A model generated the notes under the pieces. That model had not been told where the DNA came from, ran no database searches, and saw only the letters and a list, made by a program, of their open reading frames with translations. From a virus: DNA of 25,730 bases. The DNA lies in the IMG/VR virus record IMGVR_UViG_3300032268_000661, positions 1 through 25,730 of that record; one strand, 5' to 3'. This document shows positions 6,065-12,941 of this stretch, piece after piece (positions within the stretch are counted from its first letter, which is position 1; every line of letters begins with the position of its first letter). A program made the translations under genes and the position numbers.

Positions 6065-7020
6065 TGCTGAAGGAGTTGAAGTTTGTTCAGGGTGCGATTG
6101 CCAAGCGGGATCTAATGCCTGCGATGACGCACTTCCGCATAGAGGGCGGATTCGTGCGGTCCTATAACGGGGTTTTGGCGTTATGTAGCCCCATTGACTG
6201 TGACATTGACTGCATCCCCAAGGCCGACAAGTTGGTGAAGGCGATTGCCCGGTGCAAGGATGTTATGACGATGACGTTATGCGATAACGGCAAGCTGGAG
6301 ATTTCCAGCGGTCCGTTCCACGTCTTTGTGGACTGCATTGACGGGGAGACATACCATGTTAAACCAGCTGGAGAGCGAGTAGGTTTTGATGGGGAAGCTC
6401 TTCTGAAAGCCCTAAAGGTGATTGCACCCTTTATCGGAGATGACGCATCCAGACCCTGGACGAATGGGGTTCTGTTGAAAGGACAATCAGCGTTCGCTAC
6501 GAACAACGTCTGCCTGATAGAGTATTGGCTGGCAACCGACTTCCCCGTTGTGGTAAACATTCCGGAGGTTGCGATTGACGAAATGCTGCGGATTAACGAA
6601 CCTCCGACGCATGGGCAGATAGACAGCAACTCTATGACGTTCCACTACAGCAACGGGCGCTGGATCAGGACGCAACTGTTGGAAGTTACGTGGCCCGAGC
6701 TGACCCGTATTCTAAACGTGACGTCCAACCCTATACCCATTGACCCGCGCCTGTTTGAGGCGCTCACCAGTCTGGAAGGCTTTACCGACAAGATGGGCAG
6801 GGTGTATATCCGAAACGGGGTGCTGCGGACAGAGGACGATGACTCCATGAGCGGTGCGGGCTATGTGGTGGACGGGCTTGGGATTGAAGGTGCCTACCAG
6901 ATTAAGATGCTAAGGCTTCTGAACGGCATTGCAACTCATGCGGACTTCACCCGCTTTCCGGAAGCGACAATGTTCTTTGGGGAACGGTTGCGCGGCGCCA
7001 TTCTTGGGATGCGTATATAA
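6064..7020 (+). CDS. Sliding clamp-like protein (DNA polymerase III beta-like)
   Basis: Likely ring-forming processivity factor for the adjacent polymerase. The 318-aa protein has a weak but ordered resemblance to the beta clamp: an N-terminal LKFVQGAIAKRD with MTHFRIEGGFVRSYNG, a middle RPWTNGVLLKGQSAFATNN (beta-clamp pattern R..l.GVl......l.ATd), NIPEVAIDEMLRI, and TQLLEVTWPELTRIL (pattern of the l..rLieg.yPd segment). The length is somewhat below bacterial beta (about 366 aa). It is coupled by TAATG junctions to dpdA upstream and to the polymerase downstream, which supports a replication role and suggests that modification and replication are made together. The family call is moderate; a structure prediction showing the pseudo-sixfold clamp fold would settle it. 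Confidence 0.68.
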   Translation: MLKELKFVQGAIAKRDLMPAMTHFRIEGGFVRSYNGVLALCSPIDCDIDCIPKADKLVKAIARCKDVMTMTLCDNGKLEISSGPFHVFVDCIDGETYHVKPAGERVGFDGEALLKALKVIAPFIGDDASRPWTNGVLLKGQSAFATNNVCLIEYWLATDFPVVVNIPEVAIDEMLRINEPPTHGQIDSNSMTFHYSNGRWIRTQLLEVTWPELTRILNVTSNPIPIDPRLFEALTSLEGFTDKMGRVYIRNGVLRTEDDDSMSGAGYVVDGLGIEGAYQIKMLRLLNGIATHADFTRFPEATMFFGERLRGAILGMRI

Positions 7021-9272
7021 TGGCGCGGAACGATATGGTCGGACTGTTTTGGGACGACACCCCGCCTCCCAAGGCAGAGAAAACTGAGAAGCAGAAGAGG
7101 CAACCGCCCAACCCCATATGGCTGGACCCGTCCTACCTGCCCGGGTTGGAAGAAGCAAGGCAGTTCCCCATCAAACGGATGACAATTGGTGAGGTGAGCG
7201 ACGCTATTGCACGGCGCGAGCACTTCCTCTTTGACGTGGAGTCTTACCCAAATTACTTCCTTGTCGTGTTCACCCATACCGTGACAGGTGCAGTCTTCTA
7301 CCTAGAAGAGATTGCAGGCGTCGTTTCGCTGGACTGCCAGCTACTGGCTTGGATGCTGAAGTCTGCCACGCTCGTAGGGTTTAACTCCATCAACTATGAC
7401 ATGCCAATCTGCCAGTTAGCTGCCCACGGCTGGGGCCCTGCGAAGCTATGGGAAGCGACCCACAACATTATCGTCAACGGGTTCCGCGGTTCCGACATTA
7501 TGAAGGAAGCCAAGGCTAAGGCTATCACGTGTGACCACATTGACTTGATTGAGGTCGCTCCGCTGATGGCATCGCTGAAGACGTATGCGGGGCGGTTGCA
7601 CGCCTATCGGATGCAGGACCTGCCCTTTGCGCCCGGGATCGTGCTAACACCGGACCAGATTACAATCACTCGATGGTATTGCGTAAACGACACACAGAAC
7701 ACCGAACTCCTGCGGTCGTGTCTGGAAGAGCACATTGACCTCCGCTACACCCTGTCCAACGAATACAAGGTGGATCTGCGTAGCAAGTCCGACGCACAAA
7801 TTGCCGAGGCGGTGATTGGAAACGAATACCGGCGTATCACAGGGGTTCGGGCGCAGCGGCCAAGTATTGATATCGGGACCGTCTACCGTTACAACGTGCC
7901 ACACTTTATCCAATTCCAATCCCCCTTACTACAGTGGGCGCTTGATACTGTTCGCATGGCGCTGTTCATTGTCGACGAGAGCGGGTCGGTTGGAATGCCA
8001 GAGGAGGTAAAGGCGCTCAAGCTACAGATAAACGGCTCCACCTATCGAATGGGAATTGGCGGGTTGCATAGCTCCGAGCAGACCGCTGCTCACTATACCG
8101 ATGCCTACAACATTCTATTTGACAAGGACGTCACCAGTTACTATCCGTTTATCATTCTAAACCAGGCTCTATCCCCTAAGCACTTAGGCGAACCTTTCTT
8201 GCGGGTCTATCGTGGTATTGTGGAACGACGCATTGCAGCGAAGCGGGCTAAGAACAAGGTTATCGCAGACTCCCTGAAGATTGTTATCAACGGAAGCTTC
8301 GGTAAGCTGGGCAGCAAGTATTCTATCCTCTACGCCCCTGACCTGTTAATCCAAGTGACCGTGACCGGCCAACTGTCTCTGCTGATGCTGATTGAGAGGT
8401 TGGAGCTAGCGGGCATCCCTGTGGTCAGCGCAAACACCGACGGGATTGTGATTAAGTGCCCGCGCCACATGCAAGACGTCATGAACGCGGTTGTCGCGAA
8501 ATGGGAAGTTGATACAGGGTTCAGCACCGAGGAAAGCAGATACATGGGTGTCTTCTCCCGTGATGTTAACAACTACATCGCGGTGAAGCAGAAGTTTGAC
8601 GAAGAGAAGAAGGTATGGGTTGAGGTTCCCGATGGGGCTAAAGGCAAGGGCGCCTACAACAACCCGTGGGCATCTACCAAGAACACCGCAGAGAAGCTGC
8701 ACAAGAATCCGACTGCAACCATTTGCGTCGAAGCTGTTGCAGCGTTCTTGACTAAGGGGACACCCATTGTGGCCACAGTACGTGGCTGTCAGGACATCAC
8801 TAAGTTTGTCGCGGTTCGCAGTGTTAAGGGTGGTGCGGTGAAGGTATGGGACCGACTCCCGCCCCCACCGCACGAGACCGAAGAAGACCTTATCCGCATG
8901 GCAGGGTTCACAGAGATTAACCCGGGTGCATGGGTTGCTGAGGGTGAGACCATTCGCAAGGCGAAGTATGCTAAGGAGGCCTACAGGATTGCAGTGGACC
9001 AGTTGAGCCCACCTGGGCGCACTGACTATGTCGGCAAGACAGTGCGATGGTATTACGCCAGGGACGTCGTTGGGGAACTGGTCTATGCTAAGAACGGGAA
9101 CAAGGTGCCCCGCTCGGATGGTGCGAAACCCGTTATGGTGTTCGAAGCAGGGCTTCCTGATGATGTGGACTTTGAATGGTATGAGGCCGAAGCCTATCGC
9201 ATCCTGGAAGACATTGGCGTCATCCCGCCCAGCCTACTGGGTCACAATGGTGGACCAGAGCTTGAAAACTGA
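7020..9272 (+). CDS. Family B DNA polymerase with 3'-5' exonuclease
   Basis: Replicative DNA polymerase of 750 aa. The exonuclease domain shows ExoI FLFDVESYPN (D72, E74), ExoII LVGFNSINYDMP (N122, D127) and ExoIII WYCVNDTQNTELL (D224). The polymerase domain shows motif A FDKDVTSYYP (D370), motif B KIVINGSFGKLG (420-431) and motif C VSANTDGIVIK (469-479). In motif C the usual first Asp of DTD is Asn (N472) and only D474 remains, a variant seen in some phage polymerases. A basic, Pro/Lys-rich N-terminal stretch (about 15-33) precedes the exonuclease. The N-terminal ATG overlaps the clamp-like gene stop (TAATG). The last codon enters the left arm of the palindrome at 9271-9370. The product copies phage DNA; DpdA would act after it. 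Confidence 0.93.
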   Translation: MARNDMVGLFWDDTPPPKAEKTEKQKRQPPNPIWLDPSYLPGLEEARQFPIKRMTIGEVSDAIARREHFLFDVESYPNYFLVVFTHTVTGAVFYLEEIAGVVSLDCQLLAWMLKSATLVGFNSINYDMPICQLAAHGWGPAKLWEATHNIIVNGFRGSDIMKEAKAKAITCDHIDLIEVAPLMASLKTYAGRLHAYRMQDLPFAPGIVLTPDQITITRWYCVNDTQNTELLRSCLEEHIDLRYTLSNEYKVDLRSKSDAQIAEAVIGNEYRRITGVRAQRPSIDIGTVYRYNVPHFIQFQSPLLQWALDTVRMALFIVDESGSVGMPEEVKALKLQINGSTYRMGIGGLHSSEQTAAHYTDAYNILFDKDVTSYYPFIILNQALSPKHLGEPFLRVYRGIVERRIAAKRAKNKVIADSLKIVINGSFGKLGSKYSILYAPDLLIQVTVTGQLSLLMLIERLELAGIPVVSANTDGIVIKCPRHMQDVMNAVVAKWEVDTGFSTEESRYMGVFSRDVNNYIAVKQKFDEEKKVWVEVPDGAKGKGAYNNPWASTKNTAEKLHKNPTATICVEAVAAFLTKGTPIVATVRGCQDITKFVAVRSVKGGAVKVWDRLPPPPHETEEDLIRMAGFTEINPGAWVAEGETIRKAKYAKEAYRIAVDQLSPPGRTDYVGKTVRWYYARDVVGELVYAKNGNKVPRSDGAKPVMVFEAGLPDDVDFEWYEAEAYRILEDIGVIPPSLLGHNGGPELEN

Positions 9273-9370
9273 ACCCCTGTTTTTTGCCGCTACAGCCGCG
9301 CAACACTGCGCCGCCAGGGTAGCCGCGGCCTGCACCATAGCTGGCGCGCTGCGGCAAAAAAGCGGGGTTC
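9271..9370. repeat. 100-nt imperfect palindrome between convergent operons
   Basis: The 20-nt arms at 9271-9290 and 9351-9370 are inverted repeats with only two mismatches (GAACCCC-TG or GC-TTTTTTGCCGC). The 60-nt interior holds a second, bulged stem, with CGCCAG at 9312-9317 pairing with CTGGCG at 9341-9346 and GCG at 9308-9310 pairing with CGC at 9347-9349. It lies exactly where the rightward and leftward transcripts meet. A bidirectional terminator is the simplest reading. However, the T6 run is in the 5' arm of each transcript rather than after the stem, so it is not a standard intrinsic terminator. Confidence 0.7.
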
Positions 9371-9431
9371 TAGCGTGCATCACAACGTAATCATGGTTAA
9401 GGGTTTAACGGTTAACATATTGCAGCTTAGT

Positions 9432-11612
9432 TTACGGGATCTGAATTTCAATATACTGCCTTTGGAAACTTTCTAGACCATTTCTAACTGAGAATAACTC
9501 CACAAACAATTTGTCATTTCGTGCTCCAATAATAGCACTAGTTATAGTAAACGTAGACGTAGTGATGCCAGTTGTGGTGTGAAACAAAGTTCCAGTTTTA
9601 TCAAACAAACGAATAGTGACGGTCGCACCAGCTTCCGGTGTCAATGGGCCATCCACAAAGCCAACCAAAGTTCCGCCAGTCTGTAGCAATCTATTCCGCT
9701 CAGCCCATGTTACAACGATAGGCGCTGACAGGTCATTTGCAGGGTAACTTACACCATTGAATTCAATACGACCGGGAGGGAAAGGTCTTGCAGCGCGCCC
9801 AACGACGTTAACAGTCATCGGTGTTGCGCCCGCTAAATCTGAAATACCGGACCCGTTAACTGTGGTTATTTTGGCAGCAACCACGTCGGAGCTAACATAC
9901 TCTGTTGGATCACTTGCTGGGAACTCGCTCCAGAACATCACGGTTGCTCCTGCCAAATGCAGTCGCGGAACAGTGTCCAAAACGCCCCTTTTCACTGTGA
10001 CCACACTGCCTGAGATTCCGGTCACTGCCATTAGTTCATTGTCTACCTGAAGCCAACTGTTTAGGGCAACTTGGCCAAGCCCAACTCCTGCTGAAATGTT
10101 AAGAGTTGTTCCTGTAAGGCTAATATCAAATGCCAAGACTCCTGATGGTGAAAAGTTTAGAATGCTAGCTTGTTCATAGCCACTCCCATCATCCGTATAA
10201 AGAAGCCCGTTAATAGCAGGAACAACAGATGATGAAGCAGCGCCAGCAACGTAACCGACAAAAGTGTTTGCTACAATCCCTGAATCAACAGCAGCCTGTC
10301 CCATAACACGAACAAGGCTGTAATATGGAAGTTCAAACGCTATTTGATACAACGGATTACCCGGAGGACTTACAGGGTTGGCCCATCCGCTTGGAGGTGT
10401 TGCAATGTAAGCACTTGAAGGATAGCCAAAAACGTCTTGAATACACTGAATACGAACGCGGCGTGTCTTGCCGTTACCATACGCCATCCCTGTAACTCTC
10501 ATTACAAGTTCGCTCAACTGGTAGTCGGGCCAAGTGAGCTTAAAGACATCTCCTACTTTTAGGTTTCGGGCTAGCTTGTTGGCGTAAATGGTGCAGGAAG
10601 CAAGAGGCGTAGACAATGAAATAAGATCGCGTTGCCCAACCCGGGAAGCTGTCTCCGAATCTACGAAACCTTCGTAAGTGACGGTCGTTGAGTTTTCACC
10701 CCCTTGCTCAAGCAGTAACGCAATATCTTGCACTGTAAGTGAAGCAGGAAGATTGTCTGGAAGATTCCAATAATTGACAGTGACAGAATTGTTGAGCTCA
10801 CCAAAAACCGAACGCTTGAAATCATCCACCCTATCAATGTTAGATGGGTCAAGTGTAAGAAGAGAGACGGGAAAGTAATCGTTTCGAATAAGCTTCAAAA
10901 CAAACTGTCCACTTCTCCTGTCAACATAAATGACCGCATCAATATGCTGGCAGATAATTTTTAGAAAGTCTTCAATGCTCTTTTGAGTATCCCACAAAAG
11001 ACAGATCCCCATCTTTTCAGCTTTGAGGGTAGTAGCAGCGGAGGTGAATGACGCGTCGTTAATGTCAGATGAATTGTAACCCATACCCCACAACTTATTC
11101 GTTAAGCATTCACGAATGATATGAGCAGGATTCATTGCCGCTGCGGTTGTAGCTGCGCCTGTGCTGTCATAGACTGTCACGTCAATTTGGGAATTTGCGT
11201 CGTTCCATTGCGGTTCACCATCTTGCTGAACATGAATGCGCTGCACCTGAAAGTTCCAGGTCTTAAGGTAAGGGTTCATTCCAAGATACATTTGCCTTAG
11301 AACAATTGAGGCAACACCCCTGAACGCTGAAACCAGCCCCCCAAGCCTACTGAACAGGTAGGAGTTCCTTGCTTGCGTCAGCCCACCGGGCATGAAGTCG
11401 AACGTTCCTGAAACGCCGCCTTCCCGTGTATCCCCACCAAACAATTCACGTTTATCTACAGTGATCGATCCGCCTGTGCTAGCACCTGCCCACAGCAGCC
11501 TGTCGTCAACCGTCACGCGGTTTATACGGTCAATTGGACCGTGGCAGAGAACCATATGAACTCCCGCGTAATAGCGGTATCCAACTGTCTGCTCACTTGA
11601 ACCTCCGGTCAT
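9432..11612 (-). CDS. J-like tail hub / host-recognition protein, main part
   Basis: Central tail-tip protein at the end of the leftward operon. The start chosen is the ATG at 11612, which overlaps the upstream TAA (TAATG) and gives 726 aa; an in-frame ATG 14 codons earlier lies inside the neighbour. It begins with EQTVGYRYYAGVHMVLCHGP, typical of the body of phage and GTA J-like hubs. DGEPQWNDANSQIDV and RVDDFKRSVFGELNNSVTVN match the phage-tail_3-like baseplate region. The C-terminal half has beta-rich repeats and a fibronectin-like end (PFPPGRIEFNGV to FQRQYIEIQIP) that may touch the host. The hub N-terminal piece is encoded separately at 11892-12113. The gene is AT-richer than the head genes. 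Confidence 0.85.
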   Translation of the reverse strand: MTGGSSEQTVGYRYYAGVHMVLCHGPIDRINRVTVDDRLLWAGASTGGSITVDKRELFGGDTREGGVSGTFDFMPGGLTQARNSYLFSRLGGLVSAFRGVASIVLRQMYLGMNPYLKTWNFQVQRIHVQQDGEPQWNDANSQIDVTVYDSTGAATTAAAMNPAHIIRECLTNKLWGMGYNSSDINDASFTSAATTLKAEKMGICLLWDTQKSIEDFLKIICQHIDAVIYVDRRSGQFVLKLIRNDYFPVSLLTLDPSNIDRVDDFKRSVFGELNNSVTVNYWNLPDNLPASLTVQDIALLLEQGGENSTTVTYEGFVDSETASRVGQRDLISLSTPLASCTIYANKLARNLKVGDVFKLTWPDYQLSELVMRVTGMAYGNGKTRRVRIQCIQDVFGYPSSAYIATPPSGWANPVSPPGNPLYQIAFELPYYSLVRVMGQAAVDSGIVANTFVGYVAGAASSSVVPAINGLLYTDDGSGYEQASILNFSPSGVLAFDISLTGTTLNISAGVGLGQVALNSWLQVDNELMAVTGISGSVVTVKRGVLDTVPRLHLAGATVMFWSEFPASDPTEYVSSDVVAAKITTVNGSGISDLAGATPMTVNVVGRAARPFPPGRIEFNGVSYPANDLSAPIVVTWAERNRLLQTGGTLVGFVDGPLTPEAGATVTIRLFDKTGTLFHTTTGITTSTFTITSAIIGARNDKLFVELFSVRNGLESFQRQYIEIQIP

Positions 11613-11833
11613 TACTGATCCCCTGTTGCATAGTATAAACGGGCAGCAGCACAAACTTGCCTGGCCATATCACAGTCAATGGCCTCCAGCTCTTCAATGG
11701 GATAACCATCGGTAATGAACTTGTCATAGTCCAAATTGCGCAGGCGGAACCATCCTTGCGTCCCCCGCCCGCACATAAGAGCTCGCCTGATATCTGGCAT
11801 TCGGATGATAATACCTGGCGAACCTGTGGTCAT
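11612..11833 (-). CDS. Small conserved tail-tip region protein
   Basis: A 73-aa protein with ATGA coupling to the upstream micro-ORF and TAATG coupling to the hub gene. It reads IRRALMCGRGTQGWF, then LRNLDYDKFITDGYPIEELEAIDCDMARQVCAAAR. I recognise this pattern (MC..G...WF...LDY..F...G......L...D.m...v...A) from short proteins encoded next to tail hubs in many phages and prophages, but no function is known to me. It is hydrophilic and mixed helical, with four Cys and no signal peptide. Its position between two parts of a J-like hub suggests a role in hub assembly or as a small chaperone. Confidence 0.75.
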   Translation of the reverse strand: MTTGSPGIIIRMPDIRRALMCGRGTQGWFRLRNLDYDKFITDGYPIEELEAIDCDMARQVCAAARLYYATGDQ

Positions 11834-11895
11834 TTCTTTTTCCCGCCTTTGGTAGCAGGAGCAGGCTTACTCGGTTTCGGATACGGCTTCTTCAT
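11830..11895 (-). CDS. 21-aa Lys/Pro-rich micro-ORF in the hub operon
   Basis: This short frame starts with ATG at 11895-11893, overlapping the TGA of the upstream 73-aa gene (ATGA). It ends with TGA at 11832-11830, overlapping the ATG of the next gene (ATGA again). It has a near-perfect Shine-Dalgarno AAAGGAGGT ending 5 nt before its start. The peptide begins MKKPYPKPSKPAPATK and ends GGKKK. Its Gly/Lys end resembles the KKGGKK end of the upstream protein. Double coupling and the strong ribosome binding site argue that it is translated. It may instead act mainly to pass ribosomes to the next gene, or be a relic of the linker of an originally continuous hub protein. Confidence 0.6.
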   Translation of the reverse strand: MKKPYPKPSKPAPATKGGKKK

Positions 11896-12113
11896 TTTTT
11901 ACCTCCTTTCTTTCTCACAGCTTCGGTTTTGATGTCACCATACCAGACAACATTCGTCTGTTTAATCCAACGTGTCCCAAACAAGACAGGGATCGGACGA
12001 CCTGCTTCCGCGGTTGGTGATCGTACAGTGCCCAACTCGGGAGCAGTGGGCTTGGGCATTGTTGCATAGGCAATTGCAAATGCAACAACAAAAACAACAA
12101 AAAACCAGAACAT
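11892..12113 (-). CDS. Separately encoded N-terminal piece of J-like tail hub
   Basis: The 73-aa protein has one N-terminal hydrophobic segment (FWFFVVFVVAFAIAYA, about 2-17), then EAGRPIPVLFGTRWIKQTNV and VWYGDIKTEAV, ending in a basic Gly/Lys tail. The PIPV.FGTR...NVVWYGD pattern is the N-terminal signature of phage and GTA J-like hub proteins, whose next part (VGYRYYAGVHMVLCHGP) is found here in the gene at 9432-11612. It is therefore probably a split-off domain of the hub. The ATG at 12113 follows AGGAG with a 6-nt gap. A function on its own, for example a membrane-inserting tail-tip component, is possible given the hydrophobic segment. Confidence 0.75.
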   Translation of the reverse strand: MFWFFVVFVVAFAIAYATMPKPTAPELGTVRSPTAEAGRPIPVLFGTRWIKQTNVVWYGDIKTEAVRKKGGKK

Positions 12114-12122
12114 TTTGTTCTC

Positions 12123-12941
12123 CTAAACGATTGATGTTCCGTCAAACGGATTCTTTTTTGGCATGAAGGGAAACCCTCCGTGGTTTAAGATGTTGTTGAA
12201 TTTACTATTGCAAGTCCCAGCTGATCGATCACATCCTGGAAAAATTCGACATGTAAGTCCGCTGTAACCTAATTGTGAGACACGAGCAATAAGATCATTC
12301 ATTGGTCGGATAAGTGTAAGCTGGTTTCCGACATGAGCTGTGATAAAACGAAGCGTGCCGTTCATGTCTTCAAAAATCCCTGACGTAAAATAACCTGAGG
12401 CGTAACCTGATGCGACAGGCATCGTTATAACATTGTTGACCACAAGGGTGACAGGGCCGCTCACAGCCCACTGTTCTTTATTCAGGTTGCAGCCTTTGGA
12501 GTAAAGTGCATGAGGGCACGTGATCTGATACAACTGCCTCAAGCCTATACGTCGCATGGATGTGAACACACTTTCAAAAATAAAGTCAAACTGGTTCTTT
12601 TTTGGGGACACGGAAGACAAGCGCCCTTTCCATTCAATCTCTACGCCATCAGAGATTGACTTGCTGAAGATGGTAACAGTAAGGGGGAAGTCAACGGATG
12701 AAGCAAACCAACGGCGGGCGACCGGGTTATCAATTGGAAAACTAAGCGTCAAATTTTGCTTAGTCATTTCCCCTTTACCTTGCACCTCGTCACGACCGAT
12801 AGCCAAAGGTATATAATTTTCGTTTCCAAAACCTGCATTGTAGGCTTCAGCCCGATCGGAGCTGGTGACAGTGTAGATAAATGTTCCATTGTTTTCAACG
12901 AAACGATAGAGTTCTTTAACAGCGTCTCTGCCAGTTGTCAT
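12123..12941 (-). CDS. DUF2163/BR0599-type tail tip protein with Cys cluster
   Basis: Tail-tip or hub protein of 272 aa. The N-terminal part holds a beta-rich domain (FVENNGTFIYTVTSSD to WKGRLSSV). The C-terminal part has five Cys: TCPHALYSKGCNL (C142, C151) and TCRIFPGCDRSAGTCNSKFN (C231, C237, C244). The sequence ends with LNHGGFPFMPKKNPFDG, a strongly conserved ending in this family. In lambda gpL and the RcGTA hub protein, a comparable set of Cys binds an iron-sulfur cluster, so C142, C151, C237 and C244 are the likely ligands here (inferred). Its ATG overlaps the stop of the upstream distal tail gene (ATGA), and it is followed directly by the split hub. This is the usual order for GTA-like tails. 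Confidence 0.82.
   Translation of the reverse strand: MTTGRDAVKELYRFVENNGTFIYTVTSSDRAEAYNAGFGNENYIPLAIGRDEVQGKGEMTKQNLTLSFPIDNPVARRWFASSVDFPLTVTIFSKSISDGVEIEWKGRLSSVSPKKNQFDFIFESVFTSMRRIGLRQLYQITCPHALYSKGCNLNKEQWAVSGPVTLVVNNVITMPVASGYASGYFTSGIFEDMNGTLRFITAHVGNQLTLIRPMNDLIARVSQLGYSGLTCRIFPGCDRSAGTCNSKFNNILNHGGFPFMPKKNPFDGTSIV

Noticed and set aside
9271-9370. Small mobile element with terminal inverted repeats
   Set aside because: The arms are inverted repeats, but the flanks (GAAAACT and TAGCGTG) show no target-site duplication and the position between convergent operons has a simpler explanation.
11612-11654. Earlier start of the hub gene at 11654 (adds 14 residues beginning MCCCPF)
   Set aside because: It would lie inside the upstream 73-aa gene, and the start at 11612 gives a TAATG overlap like the neighbouring junctions and begins near the conserved hub body.
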